Shown here one piece after another: positions 12,001 through 27,000 of a DNA stretch of 64,000 nt. A model generated the notes under the pieces. It saw nothing but the letters and a program-made list of their open reading frames with translations. It did not search any database and was not told where the DNA came from. Both the position numbers and the translations under genes were made by a program. Origin of the DNA: Ficedula albicollis (taxonomy: Eukaryota; Chordata; Aves; Passeriformes; Muscicapidae); the NCBI RefSeq assembly GCF_000247815.1, contig NW_004775934.1, forward strand, positions 186,001 through 250,000, read 5' to 3'. The first letter of the stretch is position 1. Every line of letters starts with the position of its first letter.

Positions 12001-15000
12001 TTTGTTTCTATCTACTCTGTTTTTGGACCTGTCTAAATTTTTTGCCTCCATAAATTCCATTAGGAATAAATTCTGCCATTGAGTTGCACTATGTGAAGAA
12101 GTACCGCTTTACTGTCTTTTAAACCTGACACTTGCTGATTTAATCTGATACCACATCTGTAACACAACACTTCTTGTGAAGAAAATAAGGCAGAGAGCAC
12201 TGATGGCAGTGTCAGTGACAAGACTGGAATTACCATGATATGACATCCTGCTGCCCTGTGCTCAGAACACGACATTGTAATTCAATCCCATGCTCCGTGA
12301 AATTATACTTGAATTATCTGCTGTGCAGCAACACACCAGATAAAACTGCTCTGTAATGCTGTCTTTGAAGAAGATTAATTAACATTATTTTACATAGGTG
12401 TATCTGTGTCCAGTGTTTGTGTTTTATTTTCCATGGAGGGTGGTTGGTAGCATATTGGACACCATAGAATTGCTGTAGTGGTAGTGCGCTGAGAAGCAGT
12501 GGCCGAGGAAGGGGTGGGGTTGGGAAAATAGCAACACTGAAGCAGGGGGAATAAAGAGGAAGGAGGCAGCAGCAGAACTTCACATTAGAGGGGTGAGAAA
12601 ACAGCAGGGGAAGTTCAAGGGGGGTGTGGGGAGGAGAAGGGAGAGGAGAAATCAGCAGCAAAGAGGATCATCAAAAGAGAATGCTCTTGCCATTACAGAG
12701 CTTCTCTTTACATCATGAGATTAACCACCCTGTGCTTATTCAGAATTTGAGCTCGTCCTCATGCTGTGTTAATAATTTATGTGGTCATAATTTGAGACCT
12801 GTGGGTCCAGGTGAAGCTAATACAAGGGAGACCTGCAGCTTCTTTCATCTCACAGAGAGGTTGCAAGCCTCTGCTTTTTCACAAAATTTTGGCAGTTTCC
12901 TGCAAAATCTGTAATCAGAATTACAGTGTAGATACTGTGATACTCTGTCAATATAGTTTCACAATTGTGGCTCTAAATGTAATGCAATTTTGTGTAATAG
13001 AGACATGAAATACAATTCAAAAGGATAAACTGAATAATATTTCATTGATACCCACGAGTCCGGCAGTGCTGAAAACACTGGGAAGATTTCTTGCAGAAAA
13101 AAGGAAAAAAAGTTGTGTCTCCACTAATTTGTCATTTTCAGCTGTACTCTAGTTGGTTATTTTGTTTCGTGTATTATTAAATCCTCCCAATTCAAAGAAA
13201 TAAAGCAGTAAATATTCAGTAATACATAAAATCATAGATTCATAGAATATGCTGAATTGGAAGGGACCCATCAAGATATAAACGTTCTTTTGAATAAGGC
13301 AACTAAATATATTATTATTGGCCTTGGTGCATCAGTTATCTTCCATATTAGATGTAAAAGTACAGGCTTTAGCTATGACTTGTTTTTTGATTAGCCAGTG
13401 AAATGAAACTTTCTGCATTGCCAGTGATGTCATATATTCTTTTATTTTCCATGTTTCTTCCCATCATTTTAATACACACTGTTTTCAGGGAGATTCAAAA
13501 GCTTATGGGCAACATTTGGAGTTGTTTTGCTTGTTGCAGATATTGTCCATAGCTCAACATGGAGCACAGGCACAGCATACAGTGGGTAGTAGATTCCAAA
13601 CTGCAGGTGGTTCTCGACAGGCTGTCATGCTGTGTTTCAGCCTGTTAGTGGCCAGCCTGACAGTTCAGGCATGGCAGTATTCCCTTGCTGGCGGTGGATG
13701 CTCATAGTTCAGTTTCTCCCACTGGCCGTTCCTGAGTGTCCCTACTGAACGATGTGTACAAGCACCGCTCTGAGCACAGAGGCGAGACAGAAAGTGCTGG
13801 ATGGCATTGTGTCCCAGGGAAAACCCAGCCTTCTTTAGATAGTAGAAAAGGCTGTAACTTCCCCTGTAAGTCTAACCAAGGCCAGAGTTCTTTCCTTTAT
13901 TTTGCTGTCACCTCAAGGAAGGAACATACTCAGGGATATGGGAAAGAGCCCTCTTTAAATCTTTTCCCACTCTTTTCATTTTCCTTTTGTGCCGTTGGTC
14001 TAGCAATAAGTAAGGCTCCATGCCATGCACGTTCAGAGACTGCTCATTTCTGCCTGTTACTCAGCAGAGAAACAATAAGTACAGTGCTTGCCCGTGACAA
14101 GGAGTCATTAATTTGTTCTAAAGATTAAGATTTGTTCTGAGATTAAACTACCAGGATTGCTGTCATTCACAAGTGACATGTGTTATTTGCATGTATTTGT
14201 CTGCTTTGGTGTTTGTCAGTATGAAGTGTTTTAATGAAATGGTCAAACTGTCAAAGAAAATAAGTAATAATTTTGTTTGATGTTACTTAGCAAACAAAAG
14301 AAGCAAACTAATGGTGTTGAGAGGCTGGGAGTGTGTAAGTGTGTAGAGTTGCCTGTTAACACACATTTCTGTTCCATCTACCCATTAGTCCTCCTCAGTC
14401 ATCTTTGCTCCTTTCTGTTTGTTGATGACTGTGTTTTTGCAGACCGTGGAGGAGATTGAGGGTGTGCTGGGACGTGACCTTTATCCAAACCTGTCTGAGG
14501 AGAGGTCTCGGTGGGAAAAGGAGCTGGCTGGCCTGCGGGAAGAGAATGAGAGCCTCACAGCCATGCTGTGCAGCAAGGAGGAGGAGCTCAACAGGACCAA
14601 GGCCACCATGAATGCTGTCCGTGAGGAGAGGGACAGGCTGCGTAGAAGGGTAAGGCTGCTGCACAGGTGGTGCCTTTTTCTTCCTCCAACCTTTGTGGTT
14701 TTGTCACCAGAACAGGCTTCTCATTAATCTGACTTCCTGTGCTGGCTGTAGGGCTTTTTGTTTTCAAAGCTTTGTTTACAAGGACAGAACTGAACATAAT
14801 TGAAAAAGAGCGTGTGAAAAACAGCCAATGTGGATAACAGGCTGATTGCAGAAATCATGTGTTAACAGAAAAACTGATATTCATCTTCAAGGAAGCATAT
14901 GTAACTTGGATATAGAGAAAGCAGATGTTCATCTAGTGAACTTTCCTGTGAGGCTATTTTTCTTGTAAACAACAAACATTTCTTAGTTTTTGATGGGAAT

Positions 15001-18000
15001 TCAATTTGTGATTAAGAGCAAGAAAAAGAGCAGGATTCCTGTCAGGGGGTAGTAATTATCATACTGAACATTGAGTAGTTCCAGCCATGTCCTGCTTCCC
15101 TGTCTACATTTTATGATGCTTTAAGGTCAGATAAAGGCTTTGTGCCTTGTATGGAGTCCAAAGTAAAAAAAAAAGGGGAAAAATTTGTTCACAAAAAAGG
15201 TGAAAGATCCAAAAGAATGTGACCTCAATCTCAGTTACATTTAAAATTTGTTAACTTTGTACCTGGTAAATTTGTGGAGTTTTGGCTACATATTAAGTAT
15301 TTTTGGTTTTAAAATAGGCAGTTTCAAGTTTGTGTTCAGTCTGAATGACAAATCAGGCCACCATATCATGATAAATTATTGCAAGTATCACTCTTTACCT
15401 GTTGGCAGCAGATTAGCTTTTTTTGCTGTTTTAAACCAATATTGTTCTGCATAACTGTGTCATTATAGCATGAACCTGCATCATGTGAGATTTGCAATCT
15501 TCAGATATGAAGATTACCTTTTCAAAACCCCCTGTCTTCTCCTAATACTAAAAAGGCATGTGTGATAAGGCAAGAATAGTAATCTCATATCAAATAAATC
15601 ACTTCAACTTTTCCTTTGTAAGTTTTTGTTTTATTATATGCCATAGGTTGTTTTCAATCCTGAAATTTTTGGACTGATAGTGACAATTTTTCTTTAGTGG
15701 AGGCAGTACTACTCCTTGAGCTACAGAAGTAGCATTTATGGACTGGCTGGATTGTTGCCAGACTGAGGGAGTGGACATCAACACAAGCAGGCAGAGAGTT
15801 AAGTGTGTGCTTGAAAAATTCGTTTACACAAATGCAGGTACTGACACTCCCAGTGATACAGATCAATACCAAGATATCAAACAAGAGAAAGATAGGTGGC
15901 CTTGAGCATGCAAAAATATTCCTGCTTTGAGAAGTACAGCAGGCAAGTTAAAGGGCTTGAAAGAATGGTAACAAGAGTTTATACTGACATCCAGGAGCTC
16001 CTCAGCGGAGAAACAGAAACAGGGGAAAAATTGATGTTGTACCCTCAGGGGTCAGCGTGGCTGAGCCATAGTAGCAAATACAGTCCTGTGAGGTAACAGC
16101 GAAGTTATTTTCAGTAGGGATTGCAAAAACTGTATAAAGAGTGGTGAGATCTGATCTGGAATGTTATATGTCATTCTTATCTCTTATGCATGTAAAGATG
16201 CAGTTTAAATTGGCAAAAAATGATGTAGACAATGGCCAGAGAAATGGGCATTGTCTGTAGAGAAGGGACTTGTCCTGTTCAGCATGGCAAAACAAATTCT
16301 TGATTTGTTTTCTCTTTACAAATGCTAAAGAACGGCAAAAAAGCAAGTTCTTGATTTGTTTTCTCTTTACAAATGCTAAAGAAATAAAACAAAAATGGGG
16401 ATAATGGCTCTTTAAACTCAGGGACAAAACTGGAGCAAGAACAGATTAATATGAACCAGTTGTGGCTATTAGAGGCCACGAGTTAGACGCGAGGTGTCAA
16501 AGACACAAGAAGATTGTGGTTCTCAAGAAACAGTGAGGAGTGAGGTTACTTACTACTTTCTGAATGGAGCTTTATATATGAGGCCACGAGTTAGACACGA
16601 GGTGTCAAAGACACAAGAAGACTGTGGTTCTCAAGAAACAGTGAGGAGTAAGGTTACTTACTACTTTCTGAATGGAGCTTTAAAATATTAAAGTTATGTT
16701 TGTATAATGAAATATGCAAGGATATATAATGAAATATGCAAGGATACCTGTTAAAACCAGAATCATTACATTAGGATTGTATCCGAAGGAAAGCAGAAAA
16801 GGCCAAGATAATGCAGCTGCATTAATTCTAGACCCAGCCTTAGCTTTTTTTCACGGTTCTACTACATTTTGTCTGCCTGCCAGCAGTTCCAGTTCTCCAT
16901 TATGGAAGCATCTCTGGTGGAGCCAGAATTAAGGTCATCAGCTCATTTCAGTTGTTTGGAACTACAGGGGACTTTACTGAAATCTGGTAATTAATATCAT
17001 CCTTATCATGCAGAACAACTGATTTATTGCCCCCACCAGATAAGTTAGTTCGTGACATATGACCCTGTCTGCACACTGTGTAATTGTTGCACTGGAGACG
17101 ATATTTACATTTTTAATGTAGCTTCACGTCTATAGGGCAACAAGATAAATGTTTTCTTTGACCTATGAAATATTTTCTGTATGCCACCTGAACTCAAGAG
17201 TCACTTCAATTTATTTCCCTGGGGAGCAGGAAAGGAGATCCAACTAAAATTTAGTTATTGTCCTTCTCAAATTAAATTGGGTGAAGTGAACAAGCTTGAA
17301 GTTGACCAGATCAATAGGTCTGTTTCTTCAGATCAGTGCCTGTAATCAAGCAGAGTGCTTTCAATACATTTTTCTCAGGGTTGTTGGAGATTTAATTTAA
17401 TTAGGTATTTACTGTGCTCAGTTAGCAGATTGAGCTGCTCTCTGGAACAGTAGCGAAGAAACAGTGTACATTCAGAGTTTTTTTTCTCACAGGTCATTAG
17501 CGAGTGAGGTAATTGCTTACTTCTGTATGTTGTCTGCAGTGTAACAGCTAATTTCATAATGCAGAGGTTTATTTTACTTCTGTATTATTTTGCTGCATTA
17601 AAAATAAAGTCTATTTAGGTCCAGGCCAGTCAGTGCCCTAGAAACTGCTTACACATAGCTGACCATAATCCTGAATCCAGTAATACAGATAAGATGATGG
17701 GGAACTTCTGTACCAGTCTGTGGGATTAATATTATTATTACATGATAATAAGGCTGTATAATCAGGTCAGCACTATTTACAACTGCTATACAGAGTATTG
17801 GATAAGCAGTAGAAGAAAAAAAAAATTTGTGTTCTTACACAAAAGCTCTTGTATTCAGCAGGGGATTCAGATGAGCAGCAGTGAAACAGCGTATAAACTC
17901 CATCCTAACTGCAAAGTAAAAACTGTGGGTTTTTTAATTACTGCCCATGAAAGTTGCCAGATGAGTGGTACCTCTGCACAGTCTTCAGGAGCTGGTTGGC

Positions 18001-21000
18001 ATAAAAAGCAGTGGGTGTGGGCAGCACTCAGGCTTCCTTGAGGTTGTTCTGAAGAACTAAGTCTGAAGTGAAAAGGCAGCTCTGGAAGTCTGTTGAGTCT
18101 GTTCCCTACATGAGCCATATGTCAGCTTGTTCACTTAATCCCATGCTTCTGGTTGTGAAGATTGCTCTGTACCTGCTCCAAACTCTGCTGAAATCACTAA
18201 ACTGACCAGAACAGAAACACTTTATTAGCTGTCTTCAATAAAGACCCTAATGAAAACATAGTCTGTGGAGTAGTAGAAAATCAGCATTTTATGTGTGATC
18301 TCATCAGCTGCCCACATTTCCCACTCCAGAGAACTTTGATCTGAGCAGACGGCTCTCCCAAAGTATGTGGTTCATGTGGACAGTTGACACCTACTCCTGC
18401 CACAGCAGGACTCAGATCCTTGGCCTTGCAGGTGTTGTTGGGCCCACACTGTTCTCAGATTACACAGAGCTGTCAGGATCTGCTGAACTCTGTTTTGTAG
18501 TGATTCCTGTTGGGGTCAGGAGGTATTGTTCAAAGTTGCTGGAGAACACTGATTCATTGTGGGCCCTTAGAGATTATCTGCTTGCACAGCTTAAAGTGAT
18601 CCTGGAGCTGTTTTGTCTCCTTTGTCTCTTGATGAGCACCAAAAACCTGAGGTAGCTGTCCAAAGCTATTTCCATTCTTTGCGTCCTTCACTTGCATGGT
18701 ATTTGCTTGTGCAGCAGCATCTTCTCTTGGGTATCAACAAAGTGGAGTTTTACTTCTGTTTCCAAGCTTGCATGCAAAAATACCCAGTGGTTAATTGGCC
18801 TTATAGATACCAGGAAAGATTTCTTCACCATACTAAGTCAATCACAACAGACAATACATAGGAATTCAGGCTTTGTTTGTTCTGGTGGTCATGATATAGG
18901 AGAGGCTGAAAATTATCTGGCTGAAAATAATCAACACTAGGACTGAATGTGAAAGGTAAGGTTTTTTTTTGGCTGGGAAGGACCCTCACCACTCAGGGCA
19001 GCTCAAATTGTTACACTGCTGTTTGATTTGGCATCCTCTCCTACACGGATCTGCAGTATGCATTAATAAATTAGAAGGTGGGAGAAATTCACTCCCTGTG
19101 GTTTGTTGTACTTAATATTCCTCCTCTGTGTAATAGGGGAAAGGAAATGAAGCAGTATCAAAATGCTGGGGGAGAAAGTGCTGTTACTTGAAGAGTTCAA
19201 AGTACTGTAGTATGATGAACCAGGTCATGAGTAGGGTAGAATGAAAAGAATCACAAGCATGTCCCTCATTTTAAACTGGTTTAGAAACAAAAGCAGCAGG
19301 TGTCCTTTGAATGTGGAAATCAGTGGCAAAAACAAGCAGTTTGTAGCCCTGAGTTTTTATTTAGGATATATTAATGAAACATGTATTTGTCACTATGCCT
19401 GTATAAAATAAAAAGACTAAGAACATGCTTCTCAGAGTCATGGTTACAAATAATGAGAATATTCCACTGAAATATTTTTCTGTAGCCCGTGGTGCGTTTG
19501 GACAAACATGTCTGTGGTGCCTGTTAATAACTTATAAGTCTTTCATAAATTGATCATTGCTGTAGTCTGTCAGCCCCTTTTCTCCTCTTCCCTTGCTTTC
19601 CTTTTCTTTAGTTCTTAAGGTGATAAGAAATTAGTCTTAATTTTTTACGATTTCCTACTCCAATACTCAACATTCAAAGGAAAAAATTAGAAATGCAATT
19701 CAACAATTGGTTCAGTTGCAAAACATCAAATAATAGTAAGTTACATTTCGAGTTACTTATGTTTATATTAATAACTTGAGAACATCTGTTTACACCTGAG
19801 GTTTTTTTTTGTAACTAGGCTATCCATTGCTCTGAAACCTAATGCTCTGTTTCCTTGTATCTACTTAATGCTCCTGCTCTTTCCAGGGTTCCGTGACTTC
19901 TTTACTTCTGTAATTTCCTGGACTTCCTCCAATCATTTAGAAGATCTTTCCGTTCCTTTTTTTCTGGATTTCACAGACATTTCTCTGGATTTCTCCTTTT
20001 TCCCTTAATTCTCAACTCCCTTTTTTTTTTTCTGACCATATAATAAGGTCTGCTTGCCAGACAGTTTCCATCTCATTTTGGTCCTTCGGGAGTTTATAGC
20101 AATTTTTATACCCATCTGCATGTTTCTTTTTATACTAGTATGATGCAAGGACTCAAGAAATTTTTCTTTAAATCCTGTCTGGTTATTCCTCCTCACAAAC
20201 TCAGAAATTCACACTCTTCCTCTCTTAAAATATAACTTTTTTGGGTTTGTTTCTATGCTTGCACTTACCCATCACATTTTGCCAGTTTTGTCATTGACTT
20301 CCTGTAAAATACTCCCTTCCTCTCTCTCCCATTTCTAACTGTTTATTGTGTCTCCTGTGCAGTACTGCAGTTTACCTTCATTCTATGAGTTAACAGAATA
20401 ATTTATATTACATTGGCAGTGATGCTAAAGACTTGACACAGGGGGTCAGACGACTTTTAATTCAGCTTTTAAAACCAGTCTTATCATAACCTGTGCATTC
20501 ACCAAACCAGAGAAGAAGATTGCTCTTCTGTACTTTGATTAGTGTTTGGAGTATTTTTTATCTTCTTTGGTCATTCTTTATTTTTTTTCTGTAGAATACC
20601 TACCAGTGTAGAAAAGTACTTTCTGAAGAGATGGTGCATACTTCTCTATTTACAGTGGAGGTTTTGGTGACCTGGAATAGTTGCCTAATATGTCTCTGGC
20701 CAATGTGGTAGGTGGCAACCCAGTCATGAAATGCTTGGTGAATGTGTGAATTGTGAGCTGGGTGATTTTGCAGGTTAGGCAAACTTGACCTGTTAACCTG
20801 CTCAGAATTAGCATCCAGTACTCAGTGTTGCTAAAATTAGTGCAGTTATTTATAGCGGTTCAGTTATTTATATTAGTTATATTTATATAGTTATTTACAT
20901 CAGTTCAGCACGTAATTTTGTAAATGAAAGCCTGATTTAGTAAATACATTGAGAAGGACAGATAAGCAGTCATCTTCTTTTTCGTGGTTGCTTCTATGAT

Positions 21001-24000
21001 ACAATATTAAGGCGGTGAGTTGCACCGATTAATAACTGCACTGTGCTCTGAGTTTTCTTCTAGAAGTTCTTTCCTGAGCAAAGCTTTACCTGACTAACTT
21101 ATCTGTGTTCATTTCTCTTTCTGTTGCCAGTGTTGTTTTACAGATTTATATGAATAATTAGCTTTGCAATCCTGGCCAATAGTCACTTCTCAGTAAGAAA
21201 ACAGAATAAAGGAAACCTCTCTACATTAAAGATTTGTGTGATACAGTCTCTGTATAAGGTAGTTCTAAACTTCAGAGTCTAACAACACTTGGCATTTAAG
21301 CAAATTTACCACTCTCTTTCCTGGTTGCACTTAAATTTAAAATGTTAGTTGGTTTTGGACTGCAGTCTTCCAGGACTGGCTTCTAAGCATAGGTGAATTT
21401 TTTAGCAATTTTTAAGTTAGACATGGAGGCTGGGGTTTTATTATATAAAGAATATATCCAAATTGTCTTCCCATTGGTTTGCTTTTAAACAGTGCTGTAA
21501 CTTAAGCACTTGGAGAATTTAATTTGGAACAGTCTGGGTTGAAAGAAATAATAATGAATGGCAGTTTGACTTAATGAAGTTTTGGTGTTGCCTTTGTTTT
21601 TTTTTTTCCCTCAGTGTCAATGCCACAGTACAAATCCTATCTGCACTGACATTCCACATCTGCAAGCAAAAATATGCATGTGTGGTTTATTTCAGGTTTA
21701 TGCTTACCAACAGGCTGAAATTATTGGTCTGCACCAGTAGAGCATTTCTGGCCTTAATGTTTGCATTAGTGCAGCTCTCCCCATGTTGAAGCTAAATATG
21801 TCTGTATGAACAAAGAGACCTCAGCTGCAAATACGTAGAAGGTACTTGACTTGGATGTGCATTTCATACACTCTGCTCAGTTAACTTCATGAGATAATTG
21901 CAGTTAAAACACATAATTCTGGGTCAAGCACCCATATCCATTTTTCAGCAAGTTACTTTTAACATTGAGGCATCTGATTTGAGATTTTGTGTACTTTAGT
22001 TGTTTGGAATCATTTTGTAGAGCTCCTCCACAACTGAACAGAGGACTTAGAAATTCCGTGTGACTTTATATATTTTTATTGTTGTCACCTATGGCTTTTT
22101 AAAAACACGTATATGTTTTTATGTTACGTAAAACATTCAAATTGTTTTTTCTTTTTTTGTAATTTTTAAATACCTAAAAATTATTTTGACACTAAGTGCA
22201 GGCAGTCTGTCCTTCAGTTTGCATACAACAGAGGGAGAGGCAGGGATACTCCTTCAGGAAATAGGAGCAGGCTGTAGAGGATTGTGGGAGGCATAAAGTA
22301 CTGCTTTGGTGACTGGAGAGCATTCCAGCTTGAACTCTTTCCTCTCTGCAGTAGGTTGAAGTATCTGTTGTGCAGAGAACACATGACTGCTGCTGCTGCT
22401 TCAAGCAGAGATTGATAAAACACTGTCCAGATGTACCTACACCTAAGAAAGTCTGAGCTTTGATGCAACTTTGATTTTGGGGTTTTTTTATTGAGGGACT
22501 TCAACTTGCTTAGTCCTGATGTCGATGCATTTAGTATAAAATCTATAAAATCTACTGTGTTTCTTAACACAGTAGGATCCACAGTTGCATTTCATGCTAT
22601 ATACAAAGGGAGATATCAAATGGGCTAAATTTTACTTGACTGGACTTCTGATAAAATTTCACAAGTTCTGTTTTGTAGAGGGACTGTTCCAACAAGATCA
22701 CATAGAAATCTGTGTATTTAAGGAAAACTGTGTACAGGGGAATTTCCTCTTTAGATGATTTCCTTCATCTTCTCTCATCTCACACTCTGTTTGAGATCTG
22801 TGGGAAAAATGAGCTCTGTCACTTTACCTTGGGTCATAACTGTTTTGTTAGGCAGACCATTTATTCCTTGTCGATTAAGAATTATGCCAAGGTAAACACT
22901 ATAATCTTTAGAACAGCTATAGTTTGGTTCCTGCAGACTTTTCTTCTTTTTTTAACCTTTAAACTGAAAATCTTTTGACATCAGTTCTACAATATCTGAT
23001 GTGTTATGAGGACCATGCAGCGTTTGCAGGGTATGTTTAGAGAGAGCTTCTGCAGGCTGTTGGTTGAGTACTTTGCTGGTATTTTTTTGTCTGTACATTA
23101 CTCACTGAATTGAAGCTTTAGTTGATACAGTTTTGAAGTATGATTAGTGTTTAAATTTCTTTAACTTTTAAATATGACCAAAGTCATCATGTGATTTATT
23201 TATGTCAAGTGGTTTTTTTTCAGCACTGGAGTTTTCCATTAACAGGAGAATTGTCGTTTGGTTTGGTTAGCCATCATTGTCTTAGCCTGGAGCATCAGCT
23301 TTACCCCAGAGAGAATAATTTCTGTACCTATAGTACAGCTGAAAATTTGAGTAATTATTCTGCAGTGGTATGTTTGCATATTTCCACGTTTCACATAGAT
23401 TAAAAAAGTGATAGTAGTGGGATTTTAGAATAACCTCCTCTCACCTGCTCCCCATGTGAAAATGGCTGCCACCACAGTACAAAAACGTAACTTCTGTGCT
23501 GAAGCCAGAAGCAATTAGATTTGGCTAGACAATGAGAAAATCTGCAGACTACTTAAAACTTAAAAGTGTAAAAATCAGGGCGTTATGTTTTCTTGCAGGT
23601 TCGGGAGCTGCAGACTCGGTTGCAGAGTGTGCAGGCCACGGGTCCATCCAGCCCGAGCCGCCTCACTCCTGCCAACCGCCCCGTCAACCCCAGCACGGGA
23701 GAGCTGAGCACCAGCAGCAGCAGCAATGACATTCCCATTGCCAAGGTGAGGTCTGTGTGTTCATAACCCTTCTCATGACCTGGGAAAAGCAGGCTTCGTT
23801 TTGTGCTGTGCAAGAGTGAGATTAACTGGGAGATGTTTAGAGGAGTCTGGAGCAGGTTTGCAAACTTGAGCTGTGGAAAGGAGTTAAACATTGTTAATTG
23901 TAGTTCTCTCAGTTACATCACAGGGCTCAGTTCTCTTCAGCTTTTCAAGTGTAGCTAGAGGACAGATGAGATTTGTGTGATCTTTTTGGGATGTGGGCTG

Positions 24001-27000
24001 CTGTGTAACCTGTGCAGCATTCTGACTTACAGATTGCTGAAAGAGTGAAGTTGTCAAAGACAAGATCAGAGTCTTCATCATCTGATAGACCTGTCTTAGG
24101 ATCAGAAATCAGCAGCATAGGGGTAAGGACTAAGAACTGTGCATGCATGATCCATGTTCCAATAAAAGCATTGTTTTCTTAATAAAATTACTATGTGAAC
24201 TATCTGAAAATACTTTAAAAGCTAGTTTGAATAAAATAGTTCAACAAAGAATATTTCACCAGTACTAAGATCTCATTTTCTCATAACTAGTGGCTAGAAA
24301 TCATTCACATGAGTGACTTCTAGAGGAAAGTTCCACCAAAATATTCTTCAAGAAAACTCTCCGGTTTCATTTCACAACTTTCGACCAACAGCAAACTGGA
24401 TTCCGCTTTTGAAATGCCAATGTAAATCAATAATGCTGTTGTTACTGTGTGTTAATATTTGTTTTACTGAACAACTTGACTCTAACCCTTTCCTAAGCTC
24501 TCAAGAACATAAATAACTTGCAGAGTAGGCTTTTTAAATGTATACTGAAATAGTGGACTTCAGTCTTGATTAGTAGAATTTTAAAACAAAATGGCTTCTA
24601 AAAGTGGAATCTTGTAAATGTTCTATTAAATGTGAAATTCATAACAAAAACTGAATAATTAATGCATTTAAGTGAGTATATGCAAGCAACTGCAGTTCTC
24701 AATGCAGAAAGTATCTAGGAGAAATCCAGTGGCTATCTGTTCACAATGATCTATTAACTGCCCTATGCAGGTGTCTAGTACCGTGGCTGAACATTTGGCG
24801 CATTCCCTTCAAGACTGCTCAAACATCCAGGAAATCTTCCAGACTCTCTATTCACATGGATCTGCTATTTCTGAAAGCAAAATCCGAGAGTTTGAAGTGG
24901 AGACGGAGAGATTAAATAGGTGAGCTGGAAAGTTAGATGTGCTCACACATGTTGTCTTACATTAGCTTCATTAAAGTTGACTGCTTTTTTTACCCTTTTT
25001 GAACATATCAGTTCCAGCTCAACTGTGGTAGCTACAGATAAACATGGAATGTGGTTGCGGAAGAGGAGATTGAATCGTATGTTAAGGATTCTTTCCATGA
25101 GTAGGAGTTTCTTTGTGCATGATTGGATCAGCACAGCACCTTCCCGTGTCTGCACTATGGAGTGTCCTCTCTGTGGCTGACCAAGTAGTCATGGCATCCT
25201 TTTTCATAAGACACATTACTCCTTGAAATAAGCACTCCCCTGACTTGGTCTGCATTGTTCTGGAATTAGCTTGCTTGATTTTGTCCGGAAGAAACAGAAT
25301 AATAGCATTTAACTGTCTCAATAAATGTACTGATATATGGTGATGTGGCATATATACCAGCAAATAGGTTGTCTGCACAAGGGAGATTGCAGCTTTCTGG
25401 TTGCACTTAAAATACTGATGGTGTTACCCTTTAGCAAGCTCCATCAAAACCAGTGGTTTCTCTTTTGTGGCACATAAAACTGTGAATGAGGAATATGAGA
25501 ATCATGTCTCAGCATATCTCTATCCAAATTCTGTCTTCCCCACAGCTAGCTCAAGTTTAGGCTGATCAGTACAATATCTCTTTATTAATAGCTTGAGTTG
25601 TTGTAGTGCTGCAAAATGTGATTCTTGTTTTCTTCTCTTTTTATTTTTTTTCTGAACACTGGACAGTTATGCTTTGACAGCATCACATATCATTATAGAA
25701 GATGTCAACAGAAAGTGATAGTTCTAGCATCTAGAAAAGTTAGGGCTTTGTTCTGGTAACTGAACAAATGGTATACTAGCCCTTCTCGTTCTTCGTGGTC
25801 AAGAAGTCGGTGATTTTAGATAAAATGGATTTTGGATAAAATGAATGGCATGGATTTCTTCATTAGCTATCTGTGCAAGGTTTCAAATTGTTTGTCTCTC
25901 TGGTTTTGGCATATATCCAATTTTTACAGTTAGGCATAGTATATTGATGTGTGGTTCAGTTGTCAGCAAAGAGAAAAAACAGTAATACTGATACTCTGGA
26001 TCTTCGTTTTCATGTTCGGGGTTAACCTCATTGAGGAAGGTATTACAGTTAAGCTTCTGTTTGACTATCGCCAGAACATTGGAAGATTATATTGCCCCAC
26101 TGAAACCTCATTCATAGTTTGGAAGTTCCCTCTCTAATCACAACTCAAACATGACTTCAGGTGGAACGGTTACTCTGAATTTTCAGAAGAAAGGAGGCAT
26201 TTAAGGAACTGCATGATCCCTGTACACACCCACAGTCACACTAATGAATATGCCATTTAAAACAAGTTGCAGCAGAAAGTGAGGAATGAAGGCAGAAAAA
26301 TTGAGCAAAGGGTTAATGTGAAATTGTCCTATGCAGTCTTGTGCCTGCAAAACAAGAGTACAGCTTTCTGCTTACTGCTGCTGCTGCACAGGGTTATGAC
26401 TACATTTTATGGGGAGGAGAAGAGGGTGACCTAAGAGAAATTTATATCCTCTTGGCTTTTGATGAGGGATACAGATCTGATGGATTTTGCCATCTTTGTT
26501 AGAATACACTGGTGCTGACCAAGAAATTTTCGTTGTTTCAAAGTATGATTGTCCTAGAATTTTCAGGACAGTGACTGCAAGGTAAGCTTGAAGGTTGCTA
26601 ATGACTTGGTTTTTTACAGCCGTATTGAACACCTGAAATCCCAGAATGACTTGCTGACAATAACACTGGAGGAGTGCAAGAGCAATGCAGAGAGGATGAG
26701 CATGCTTGTGGGCAAATACGAGTCCAATGCCACAGCCCTCAGGCTGGCACTGCAGTACAGGTATGGACCTACACAGGGGGCTCAGCCAGGAAGAGGGAGC
26801 TGGGCGAGACTTGGTAGAAGTATTTAAGAGTGAAGTTATTGGTGTCCTGTAGTAATACTGTTTATTTTTTGTTTCCCCCCTGAAAAAGCACCCCTTTGGT
26901 TAAATTACCTGAGGAACTACCCAACTGCAGTTATTCCTACAGTGTATTTCAACTGTAGTTGACCAGCATCTAACAGCAATGTAGAGGTTTATCTCTTCGT

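Larger units (their letters stand above)
10016..14442 (+). other. MCC: MCC intron 2 of window
   Basis: A 4.4 kb intron. It holds an ERVL-like LTR remnant (about 10229-10577, sense), an old CR1-type copy (about 11805-12200, minus) and a short CR1 3' end (about 13227-13290, minus). Open frames at 12314-12661 and 13736-14128 match nothing I know and lack splice support. Confidence 0.88.
14650..23598 (+). other. MCC: MCC intron 3 of window
   Basis: An 8.9 kb intron with gtaagg donor and cttgcag acceptor. It contains three neighbouring tandem duplications (16286-16383, 16472-16687, 16703-16746). The rest is T-rich unique sequence without recognisable exons. A short CR1-like stretch near 18810-18835 was too weak to call. 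Confidence 0.9.

Noticed and set aside
18780..18840. Possible sense-strand CR1 scrap (AAGATTTCTTCACCAT)
   Set aside because: A single matching phrase could be chance; no neighbouring CR1 order was seen.
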